DNA of 64,000 nt from NCBI RefSeq assembly GCF_026870155.1, contig NZ_CP113975.1, positions 2,108,001 to 2,172,000 of the forward strand, given 5' to 3'. The notes under the pieces are model-generated. The model was given only the letters and a program-made list of their open reading frames with translations. It was not told where the DNA came from and searched no databases. Positions 45,279 through 52,297 of the stretch are shown in pieces. The stretch's first letter is position 1; each line of letters starts with the position of its first letter. The translations under genes were made by a program, and so were the position numbers. The DNA comes from Flavobacterium marginilacus (lineage in GTDB: Bacteria > Bacteroidota > Bacteroidia > Flavobacteriales > Flavobacteriaceae).

Positions 45279-46274
45279 ATGCAGACACAGATGAGAAGCG
45301 AGATATTTAAGAAGAAATTGGTTGTGATAAAGAATCCTATTCAGTTTAATAAAGAAGATCTTGTTGAAAAAAAAATAGACTTCAATCATAAAGGTATTAC
45401 AGGAGTTATCACTGATATTATGTTAAACGGAATTCATTTGGTAAGTCGGGATTTGACTATGAGAGATGATTCGTATTCGATTGAAATAGAGCACAGCTTT
45501 TCGTTTGTAAAACTGCATTTTGAAATAGAAGGTGATAATGAATATATTCCTGAAAATCCATTAGGCAGAGGGATTTATATTCCAGAAGGGCATTATAATT
45601 TGTTTTATATTCCTAATATAAAAGGGGTTTTGAATTACCGGACCAAAAGAAGAAAGACACTCGAAATCACCTTTACCGAAGCCTATTTAGAACAATTGTT
45701 TTATCCCAATTTGAAAACTACAATCCCTTTATTGGCAAGCGCTATTACCAATAATACGGCTTATACTATGTGGGAAACCAGCAAAAGCATTTCGCCAAAA
45801 CTGCATATTCTGATCGAAGATATAATTCAATGCAATTATACGGGAGCTATCAAAAAAGCATTTTTAGAATCAAAAGTGGTTGAGGTACTATCGCATTTGT
45901 TTACCATTATCAATGAAGAAGAAAATACCAAAATCAATGAAGATTTAAGCGAAAGCGATTATCTTAAAATTGTAGCAGTAGAACATATTCTAAAAACGCA
46001 ATTCAAAGAAAAACATACACTGGCGAGCATTGCATCACAAGTAGGCTTGAATGATTTTAAACTAAAAAAACAGTTCAAAATAGTTTATAATACAACCGTT
46101 TTTCATTATTTGACGGAACTTCGTATGGAATATGCTAAGCAATTAATCTTAGAAAAGGATATTTCTATTTGCAGTGTTTCGGAAGAATTGGGGTATAAAA
46201 ATCCACAGCATTTTACAGTAGCTTTCAAAAAAAAGTTTGGATATTTACCTAGTAAGCTAAAAAAGATAGTGTAA
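45279..46274 (+). CDS. AraC-family regulator, PchR-like
   Basis: A 331-residue protein with an N-terminal sensory region and a C-terminal AraC HTH pair (TLASIASQVGLNDFKLKKQF then VSEELGYKNPQHFTVAFKKKFG). AraC proteins of this size beside receptor genes often respond to the siderophore itself, as PchR does. It is divergent from the receptor at 45167, its probable target. Two possible starts exist, residues 1 and 5. Confidence 0.87.
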   Translation: MQTQMRSEIFKKKLVVIKNPIQFNKEDLVEKKIDFNHKGITGVITDIMLNGIHLVSRDLTMRDDSYSIEIEHSFSFVKLHFEIEGDNEYIPENPLGRGIYIPEGHYNLFYIPNIKGVLNYRTKRRKTLEITFTEAYLEQLFYPNLKTTIPLLASAITNNTAYTMWETSKSISPKLHILIEDIIQCNYTGAIKKAFLESKVVEVLSHLFTIINEEENTKINEDLSESDYLKIVAVEHILKTQFKEKHTLASIASQVGLNDFKLKKQFKIVYNTTVFHYLTELRMEYAKQLILEKDISICSVSEELGYKNPQHFTVAFKKKFGYLPSKLKKIV

Positions 46275-46460
46275 TCAATTCAAAAAAAAGATCTTAAACT
46301 CATCCAATTCAGTATGTGATTGAGAATAATCTAAAAACCACCTGCGTAATTTTTGAATTTCAGATGGCGCTAATATATGGATTGCTTTTTGCAATTCTCT
46401 TGAAAAAAGTTCAGGTTCAAAGCTAACTTTCTCTAATATTAATATGGTGTAGTCTAACAT
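46275..46460 (-). CDS. Small conserved protein of unknown function
   Basis: A 61-residue protein, LDYTILILEKVSFEPELF followed by ELQKAIHILAPSEIQKLRRW. The pattern is one I recall as a small conserved protein of Bacteroidota, so I judge it real despite its size. It is convergent with the AraC gene and directly abuts its stop codon. No function is known. Confidence 0.6.
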   Translation of the reverse strand: MLDYTILILEKVSFEPELFSRELQKAIHILAPSEIQKLRRWFLDYSQSHTELDEFKIFFLN

Positions 46461-46597
46461 TATCTACGGAATTAGTTTACCAGACTGTCTTGAATCTAAA
46501 AAAACACTTTACAATAGAGCTGGATTATTTTTATTGATTACAAAAGAACTTCTTTGTGAATTGTATTTTTTTAAGCTATAAGTTTTACGAATAATGC

Positions 46598-48160
46598 TTA
46601 TTCTAATATTTGACTGTTCTGCTTTTTTATGTTTTTCCGTTTCAATACGGCATAAAGACTGATAGAAGCTAAAATAATCCAAAAAACATCTACAAAGAAT
46701 AATTGAAATTCATCATTATAGGTTGTCCAGAACCATTTTCCTGTAACGATTCCGTTTGAAACGGGAACTAAAAAACCTAGAATACTACCAGCTAGTAAAC
46801 TGTATTTAGTAGTGAAAGCATCGTTTCTTTTCACGATAAAAAACACAGTCAGCAAGAGCCATCCCACAAAATAAATGCTATAAATTCCGGATTGTCCCAG
46901 CGGATAAAATAGTTTGCAAACTATAAAAGTAAAAGCCGTTATGGGATACATACTCAAACAAATGGCCAAATAAATCAGAACCACCTTACGATTAAAGCGT
47001 CTTTTTTTCTCAGGTATATTTTTTTTGTCTCTGGCTACCAGCCAAATCATGACACCTGAAATAATTACAAAGCAAGTAACAATCCCCAAAACAAAACTGA
47101 TTATTTTTAAGGCATAACCGCCATAATCAGCAAAGTGAATGCGATATAAAACACTTTTTACGCCATCTAAATAGGTAGTTTGTGCATAAGGGTGTTTTTC
47201 TTTTATGATTTTTCCAGAAGCCACTTTATATACCAATTCTCCATTTCCAGTAAATTTCTGCTTTGGCGATAATTGGCCTCCAATGGTAAGGTGCATATTA
47301 GCATCACCATAATTTTCAATTTTGATTTCGGTTATATCAAAATCATTCCATTTGGTTTTGGCATCGGCTACTAATTCATTAATGTGATAAGGGGCTTTTA
47401 AGGAGGCTTTTTTATATTCATAAGGCAAAGTGCTATATTCTAAATCCTGATATAATTTATCCTGATTACCATCGTATAAAGCGATAACAACAGGTGCGAC
47501 TATTACTAGTTTAATCATAAAAAAAGCACCAGTAACTGCATATACAAATTGGAATGGCAAACCTAAAACACCTAGCGAAGTATGCGCATCGGTCCACATC
47601 GTTTTTAGTTTTTCTTTGGGTCTAAAAAGATAAAAGTTAGAAACTATTTTTTGCCAATGTAATAACACTCCGGTTACAATTGCAAAAAGGAAAAATAAAG
47701 CCACAAACCCCGAAAGATAGTAGCCAACAGGATAAGGAATTTGTGCCAAAAAATGAAGACGATACAAGAATTCTCCTAACGAATAAGAGTCATCATAAGT
47801 AGCTGTTTGGAACGTTTTGGTATCTAATATAAAGTACTGACTTTCTTTAGCTTCTTTGGCAGCTAAACTGTCTTTTGAGGCTTCCAAAGAAACTCTTAAT
47901 TTTCTTGAATTGGTCGAATTATATAAAGAAACTGTTCTAGCGTGTAAAGGATATTTTTTATTGATGGAATCTAATATTGTTTCCGTATTCAATACCATTT
48001 CTTTATTAATAATCACAGATTCGCTGCGCTCCCAATTATTGATTTCTTCTTTAAAAAAAGAGAAAGAACCCGCAAAAAAAATCACAAAAAGCACCACGCT
48101 TATCACAATACCACTAACAGTATGTGTGTGAAAATAGATATTATAGTTTCTGTTGTTCAT
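46598..48160 (-). CDS. Large PepSY-domain membrane protein of an iron-uptake operon
   Basis: A 520-residue protein with a first helix in IYFHTHTVSGIVISVVLFVIF and several more (YYLSGFVALFFLFAIVTGVLLHW, then TWTDAHTSLGVLG-type His region, then a four-helix tail). It belongs to the large PepSY_TM group found with DUF3649 and DUF3325 in ferric-siderophore operons. It is the last of a four-gene minus-strand set that begins at 49533. Confidence 0.85.
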   Translation of the reverse strand: MNNRNYNIYFHTHTVSGIVISVVLFVIFFAGSFSFFKEEINNWERSESVIINKEMVLNTETILDSINKKYPLHARTVSLYNSTNSRKLRVSLEASKDSLAAKEAKESQYFILDTKTFQTATYDDSYSLGEFLYRLHFLAQIPYPVGYYLSGFVALFFLFAIVTGVLLHWQKIVSNFYLFRPKEKLKTMWTDAHTSLGVLGLPFQFVYAVTGAFFMIKLVIVAPVVIALYDGNQDKLYQDLEYSTLPYEYKKASLKAPYHINELVADAKTKWNDFDITEIKIENYGDANMHLTIGGQLSPKQKFTGNGELVYKVASGKIIKEKHPYAQTTYLDGVKSVLYRIHFADYGGYALKIISFVLGIVTCFVIISGVMIWLVARDKKNIPEKKRRFNRKVVLIYLAICLSMYPITAFTFIVCKLFYPLGQSGIYSIYFVGWLLLTVFFIVKRNDAFTTKYSLLAGSILGFLVPVSNGIVTGKWFWTTYNDEFQLFFVDVFWIILASISLYAVLKRKNIKKQNSQILE

Positions 48161-48162
48161 CG

Positions 48163-48465
48163 TTATTTAGCTATAGGATTATAGGTTTGACCTAGGTAAA
48201 GAATCAAAGCAAAAATGAAGGTTATTAATAGATAAATGCCCCAAATTTTCCAGCCGTTTTTTGCCAAAAAAGCAACAATCATAAGACCTACCCAAAGGAT
48301 AAAACCACTAAAGCTCATTGTCATAATAACAGCTGCTTTGTCAAGCCAAGAAGCTAGAGCCAAATGAAAACTGACAGAAACTAGGTAGCCGCCGATTATG
48401 GCAGCAGTAATTTTTAGAAAACGCTGTCCTTTAGAAAGCGTTAAATATTTAGGATTTGCCGGCAT
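48163..48465 (-). CDS. DUF3649-like small membrane protein
   Basis: A 100-residue protein with three helices (ITAAIIGGYLVSVSFHLALAS, TMSFSGFILWVGLMIVAFLA and WGIYLLITFIFALILYL). Size, helix pattern and position between a DUF3325-like gene and a large PepSY gene fit DUF3649, an iron-uptake accessory family. It is 2 bp from both neighbours. The assignment rests mostly on context. Confidence 0.65.
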   Translation of the reverse strand: MPANPKYLTLSKGQRFLKITAAIIGGYLVSVSFHLALASWLDKAAVIMTMSFSGFILWVGLMIVAFLAKNGWKIWGIYLLITFIFALILYLGQTYNPIAK

Positions 48466-48467
48466 GT

Positions 48468-48800
48468 CTAAGAGTAATAAATTTCTAGTATTGCAATTAA
48501 TGAAAGTAGAAGGATTAATATTTCAAATTTTATTATTTTCAATGGCTTTAAAATAACTATTAAACTGCCAATAGTCATTAATGCTATAAAAAAGAATAAT
48601 GTTCCAGAACCTAAACCAAAAGTGGCTATCCACAAAATATAAGCAACTAAAAGTAACGTTATCCCAATTATTTTGGTTGAAGCTGGATGGTTGCGCATCC
48701 ATTTTTCGAAGCTAAAAGTATAGGTTAATGAAGCTCGTTTTGAAGTGTAATACAACGTATAGAATGCCAAAAAGAGAACGCAAATCGCAATTGTAATCAT
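48468..48800 (-). CDS. DUF3325-like small membrane protein
   Basis: A 110-residue protein with a helix at the start, then TLYYTSKRASLTYTF, and three more helices (IGITLLLVAYILWIATFGLG, LFFFIALMTIGSLIVIL, FEILILLLSLIAILEIYY). It matches DUF3325 proteins by size and order in the operon. It probably acts with the DUF3649 and PepSY proteins in the inner membrane. The function is unproven. Confidence 0.65.
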   Translation of the reverse strand: MITIAICVLFLAFYTLYYTSKRASLTYTFSFEKWMRNHPASTKIIGITLLLVAYILWIATFGLGSGTLFFFIALMTIGSLIVILKPLKIIKFEILILLLSLIAILEIYYS

Positions 48801-48807
48801 CTTAAAA

Positions 48808-49533
48808 TTATTTTACAGTAATCAGATAAGTAGCCATTTTCCAAACTTCGTCATATTTTTTTCCGTTGTGTTCGCCAGCCGTTTTTTCGGTATAAGCAAA
48901 CTCTACCATATAATTTCCAGACCAAATAGGGGTAAAGGATATTTCCCCATTTTCTGAACTCCATAATTCTTTTTCCCAGCCATTTGGAGCAATCACTTTC
49001 ATTTTTTGCTGCTTGGCAATTTTACCTTCGTATAGAGTATTTATCATTATTTTAGTGTCTTTTTTTGCGGTTTTTACTTCTTTAGAAAACAAGCTGATGA
49101 TGTTCGGATTAATAGAAGCTTCATTTCCTTTTAAATCATTAGCAACAGTAACTGTAGCACTTGAATTATAATCTAGTTTCATTGTTCCGTAAACGTCTTT
49201 TACTGTGTGATGCATCGCCACCGTATAAACACCATCTTCATCTGGAGTAAAAAAAGCTTGGTATTTGTTTTCCAAAGCAGTAGCGGTTAATTTGATTTCT
49301 TTTTTTGAAGGCGTAATCAAAATCAACGAAAAATGGTTGATGTCCGAAAACCATTTGGCGGTTTTTTCAATATCCTTTTCAGAGAATTCTCCAAAATAAA
49401 TGTCAATTGCCTGAGGTTTTCCTTTAGTTCCAGTGGCTTTGGTTTCAATCCAAAGAGCGTGTGCGAATGAAGACGCACTAAACAAAAGTGTTAGTACCGC
49501 AAATGATAATTTTTTGAATGTGTTTGATTTCAT
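48808..49533 (-). CDS. DUF4198-family exported protein
   Basis: A 241-residue protein with signal peptide (ending SSFAHALWIE) and the DUF4198 pattern, an Ig-like beta fold (FFTPDEDGVYTVAMHHTV and FTPIWSGNYMVEFAYTEK) with conserved His residues. Such proteins are periplasmic and occur with metal-uptake genes, including nickel and iron systems. It is the first intact gene of the minus-strand operon. The remnant of a TonB receptor appears to precede it. Confidence 0.8.
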   Translation of the reverse strand: MKSNTFKKLSFAVLTLLFSASSFAHALWIETKATGTKGKPQAIDIYFGEFSEKDIEKTAKWFSDINHFSLILITPSKKEIKLTATALENKYQAFFTPDEDGVYTVAMHHTVKDVYGTMKLDYNSSATVTVANDLKGNEASINPNIISLFSKEVKTAKKDTKIMINTLYEGKIAKQQKMKVIAPNGWEKELWSSENGEISFTPIWSGNYMVEFAYTEKTAGEHNGKKYDEVWKMATYLITVK

Positions 49534-49562
49534 AATTTTAAATGGTTGATTTGTAATAAATT

Positions 49563-49790
49563 GTTTTAAATGGCAATTATTTCAAAAAAGTTAAACTCTC
49601 CACCTGAATAAGGCTTTTTATTCGATTTCCAAAAACAGATAATACTTAGGAAGTTCAATATTTTTTATAAAGCTTAATGTTTTTCTCTTTTATACTTGTA
49701 TTTGTTATTGACTTCAACTTCTTTTAATTTGCTAACAGTATCTTTTTAATTTTTTCCTGAAATTGTTGACGAAATGAAAATTATAATGGG
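49563..49790 (-). pseudogene. Possible TonB-dependent receptor remnant
   Basis: Minus-strand frames show DTVSKLKEVEVNNKYKYKRE, which resembles the junction before a TonB plug, and then in another frame KKPYSGGEFNFF, like the TKKPY...GG plug segment of the receptors here. They are separated by stops and most of the gene is gone. A receptor would normally head the DUF4198/DUF3325/DUF3649/PepSY operon, which supports the reading, but the matches are short. Confidence 0.35.
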
Positions 49791-49874
49791 CAGTTTAATT
49801 AGATTTCTCATCACTATTTAGATTAATTATGAATAATTTAATGCAAAAATAAAAACTAATTTCAGTTTAGCAAC

Positions 49875-49893
49875 TTTATTTAGAATAAATAAA
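49875..49893. promoter_or_regulatory. AT-rich palindrome, candidate Fur box
   Basis: TTTATTT-AGAAT-AAATAAA is a perfect 7-bp-arm palindrome between the divergent iron operon (DUF4198) and zinc operon. It is close in sequence to the sites at 39911 and 45171. It lies just upstream of the receptor remnant, where the lost gene's promoter would be. Confidence 0.45.
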
Positions 49894-49993
49894 AATAATA
49901 TTTTGATTTACATATTCACCCTAACAGATCTGCGGTGTGAAAAAAAAAATGTAAATAAATTAGGGGTTTCTTTTGTAAAAAGATTTCAAAATT

Positions 49994-50050
49994 AATGCAA
50001 TAATGTTGCGTTAATTAAAAATAAAACTATATTTGCAACATTGTTGCGTT
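49994..50050. promoter_or_regulatory. Paired Zur-box promoter of the second zinc operon
   Basis: Box 1 (49994-50012) is AATGCAA-TAATG-TTGCGTT, one mismatch from a perfect palindrome. Box 2 (50032-50050) is TTTGCAAC-ATT-GTTGCGTT, with TGCAACA-T-TGTTGCG at its core. The -33 TTG (50006) lies in box 1 and the -7 TATATTTG (50028-50035) runs into box 2, with 19 nt between. The order, spacing and overlap equal those at 15795-15848. Coding starts 11 bp after box 2. Confidence 0.78.
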
Positions 50051-50061
50051 AAAGATATAAA

Positions 50062-50424
50062 GTGAAAAACAAAAGACCTTTTTTAGATATTTTAGGAATT
50101 TCAAGTGCCAGTTTATGTATGGTTCATTGTTTGATTTTTCCGTTACTTACATTTATTCCATTTGGATTAAGACACGATTCCGTGATTGATTTAGGCTTTG
50201 CACTAGTAAGTCTTTGGGCAGTTATTCAGATTATCAGAAACGCCAATTTATTAGTTATTGTTATTATTTTAAATTCAATCACGCTTATTTTATTCAGCAT
50301 TTTTATTGAAATATATCTTGATCTACATACCAATTTCATTTATCTGGGTGGATTTGGTATGATAATAGGACATTTTTTAAACTACAAATCACACTCAAAA
50401 AACAACCAAGAAGAAAAGCCCTAA
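50062..50424 (+). CDS. MerC-domain inner membrane protein, likely zinc-related
   Basis: A 120-residue paralogue of the MerC protein at 15869, with SSASLCMVHCLIFPLLTFIPFG and the same C-terminal GHFLNYKSHSK. The start codon is GTG, placed right after the paired boxes. It is first in an operon that ends with a COG0523 GTPase, as in the other zinc operon. Zinc import or sensing at the membrane is likely; mercury transport is not supported by any neighbour. Confidence 0.75.
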   Translation: MKNKRPFLDILGISSASLCMVHCLIFPLLTFIPFGLRHDSVIDLGFALVSLWAVIQIIRNANLLVIVIILNSITLILFSIFIEIYLDLHTNFIYLGGFGMIIGHFLNYKSHSKNNQEEKP

Positions 50425-50434
50425 AATCTTAATT

Positions 50435-51247
50435 ATGAAGACAAAGAACACCAATTACATTGCTTTAGCCATTCTATTTCTAACTTTATTTCTACATTCG
50501 AAAGAAATAAATGCTCAAGAATCAATTGCTTACAAGAATGAAAGTCAAGTTACCATATTCCCCATTTTGTGGCAACAAATGTCGGCAGAATATAGAGCCT
50601 TGTGTTATCAAGCCTTTAATTTGGCAAGTCTGCGATTGAATGAAATTTCGAAAAAAGAAATCAAAAAAGGAAACCTCGCCATCATTACCGATTTGGACGA
50701 AACCATACTAGACAATAGTTATGTGGGAGCGCAACTCATCAAAGAGAATAAACAAATGACCGATGAAGAATGGAACCGATGGACAGCAGTGTCCAAAACT
50801 ACCGCAGTTCCGGGAGCAGTGGCTTTTTTGCAGGAAGCGAGCAAAAAAGGATTCACTATTTTTTATGTTTCCAATAGAGATACAACTGCTGTAAAAAGTA
50901 CGCTGATTGATTTAAAAAACCTCCAATTACCCAATGCCGATGCTAGTCATTGTCTATTTAAAAGCAACACTTCATCCAAAGAAATTAGAAGAACTACAAT
51001 AGCCAAAGACTATAAAATTGTGATGTTACTGGGAGATAATCTGAATGATTTTAAAAACACTTTCGAAAAAAAATCAATTGCAGATAGATTTACAGCCACC
51101 GACATCGAGCAAGAACAATGGGGCAAAAAATTTATTGTACTGCCCAATGCCACCTATGGAGAATGGGCAAATGCGCTCTACGATTATACCCATAAAACAG
51201 ATGAAGAAAAAGAAAAAATAAGAAGAGAATTGTTGAAAGGATATTAA
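50435..51247 (+). CDS. HAD-family exported acid phosphatase / 5'-nucleotidase (e(P4) type)
   Basis: A 270-residue protein with a signal peptide (ending EINAQES). The HAD nucleophile motif is TDLDETILDN with Asp86 and Asp88, with VSNRDTT as motif II and LGDNLNDF as the last acidic motif. Members act in the periplasm or on the outer membrane with magnesium. In a Zur-type operon, a magnesium phosphatase could stand in for the zinc-dependent alkaline phosphatase; that is inference. It starts 10 bp after the MerC stop. Confidence 0.85.
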   Translation: MKTKNTNYIALAILFLTLFLHSKEINAQESIAYKNESQVTIFPILWQQMSAEYRALCYQAFNLASLRLNEISKKEIKKGNLAIITDLDETILDNSYVGAQLIKENKQMTDEEWNRWTAVSKTTAVPGAVAFLQEASKKGFTIFYVSNRDTTAVKSTLIDLKNLQLPNADASHCLFKSNTSSKEIRRTTIAKDYKIVMLLGDNLNDFKNTFEKKSIADRFTATDIEQEQWGKKFIVLPNATYGEWANALYDYTHKTDEEKEKIRRELLKGY

Positions 51248-51257
51248 AAAAATAAAA

Positions 51258-51560
51258 ATGAAAACACTCTTAATACTATTGGTATCGCTAAAAGCATTAG
51301 CGATACCAAAACAAGACACCCCGAAAGATATTATTCGAATAATGCATTCAGGCAATGGTCGCTCTATTGAAACTGCTTTTGAAGTTTATACTATCGATGA
51401 AGAATACAAATTACTCCGATTTTTGAAATTGACTCCCATTATACAAAAGCTGGATATAAAGGATGGTGTTTTTTATGACAGTTTCAAAATCGATTCCAGA
51501 ACGGTATATTTTAAAGTGCTGTCCAAACAAAAAAATACTCCCAAACAATTATCCATTTAA
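51258..51560 (+). CDS. Small exported protein of unknown function
   Basis: A 100-residue protein with a hydrophobic start (MKTLLILLVSLKALAIPKQ). The mature part has GNGRSIETAFEVYTIDEEYKL and a strand-rich end, reminiscent of DUF4919-like proteins, though I am not sure. It is 10 bp after the phosphatase and 19 bp before the ABC ATPase start, inside the operon. The function is unknown. Confidence 0.6.
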   Translation: MKTLLILLVSLKALAIPKQDTPKDIIRIMHSGNGRSIETAFEVYTIDEEYKLLRFLKLTPIIQKLDIKDGVFYDSFKIDSRTVYFKVLSKQKNTPKQLSI

Positions 51561-51579
51561 TACCTTAAAAAGTAACTAT

Positions 51580-52275
51580 ATGCTACTAGCAGAAAACCTA
51601 ACAAAAAAATACGGCGATCAAATTGCTTTAAATTCTTTAAATCTAAACATCAAAGCAGGGGAAATTTTTGCTCTTTTGGGTCAAAATGGAGCAGGAAAAA
51701 CAACCACCATCAATTTGTTTTTAGGCTTTATAAAACCTACCGAAGGCGAATTGAAAATAAACGGAATTTCGGTGGTCGAAAATGCACAAGAAACTAAAAA
51801 ATACGTGGCTTACATCCCCGAAACCGTAATGCTGTATCCAAATCTTACGGGTGTAGAAAACCTAAAATTCTTTTCATCCTTGGCGGGATTTCAATATTCT
51901 ACAGAAGAATTAGACGCTTTTCTTACCAAGGCAGGTTTACAGTCAACAGCGCATCATCAAAATCTAGGCGGATATTCCAAAGGAATGCGACAAAAAGTTG
52001 GCATTGCCATTGCCATTGCAAAACAAGCCAAAGTATTGTTGCTTGACGAACCCACAAGCGGTTTAGACCCAAAAGCATCCAACGAATTTTCGCAAATCTT
52101 GAAAGAACTTGCGACCGATGGAACGGCTATTTTGATGGCAACCCACGATATTTTTAGAGCCAGAGAAGTGGCAACCCACATCGGAATTATGAAAGAAGGC
52201 CATTTAGTTTCGGTTATTAATGCCAATACTATTTCTGCCAATGAGCTAGAAGAATTGTACTTACAAACTGTTTAA
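51580..52275 (+). CDS. ABC transporter ATP-binding protein
   Basis: A 231-residue ABC ATPase with Walker A GQNGAGKTTT, signature GGYSKGMRQKVG and Walker B VLLLDEPTSGLDP. The start is the ATG before LLAENLTKKYGDQ; a longer frame of 39 extra codons overlaps the preceding gene and looks non-coding. It most likely works with the two DUF3526-type permeases at 54610 and 56048, with a receptor gene between them. The transported compound is unknown. Confidence 0.9.
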   Translation: MLLAENLTKKYGDQIALNSLNLNIKAGEIFALLGQNGAGKTTTINLFLGFIKPTEGELKINGISVVENAQETKKYVAYIPETVMLYPNLTGVENLKFFSSLAGFQYSTEELDAFLTKAGLQSTAHHQNLGGYSKGMRQKVGIAIAIAKQAKVLLLDEPTSGLDPKASNEFSQILKELATDGTAILMATHDIFRAREVATHIGIMKEGHLVSVINANTISANELEELYLQTV

Positions 52276-52297
52276 AAATAAATTTATAACCTTAAAA

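Larger units (their letters stand above)
49534..50061. other. Divergent promoter region with a decayed TonB-receptor fragment
   Basis: This 528-bp stretch holds minus-strand fragments resembling a receptor plug, a Fur-like palindrome at 49875 and the paired Zur-box promoter at 49994-50050. No intact gene lies in it. Confidence 0.65.

Noticed and set aside
51463..51579. Longer N-terminus for the ABC ATPase
   Set aside because: The extra 39 codons overlap the preceding gene and show no similarity to ABC proteins; LLAENLTKKYGDQ is the normal start.
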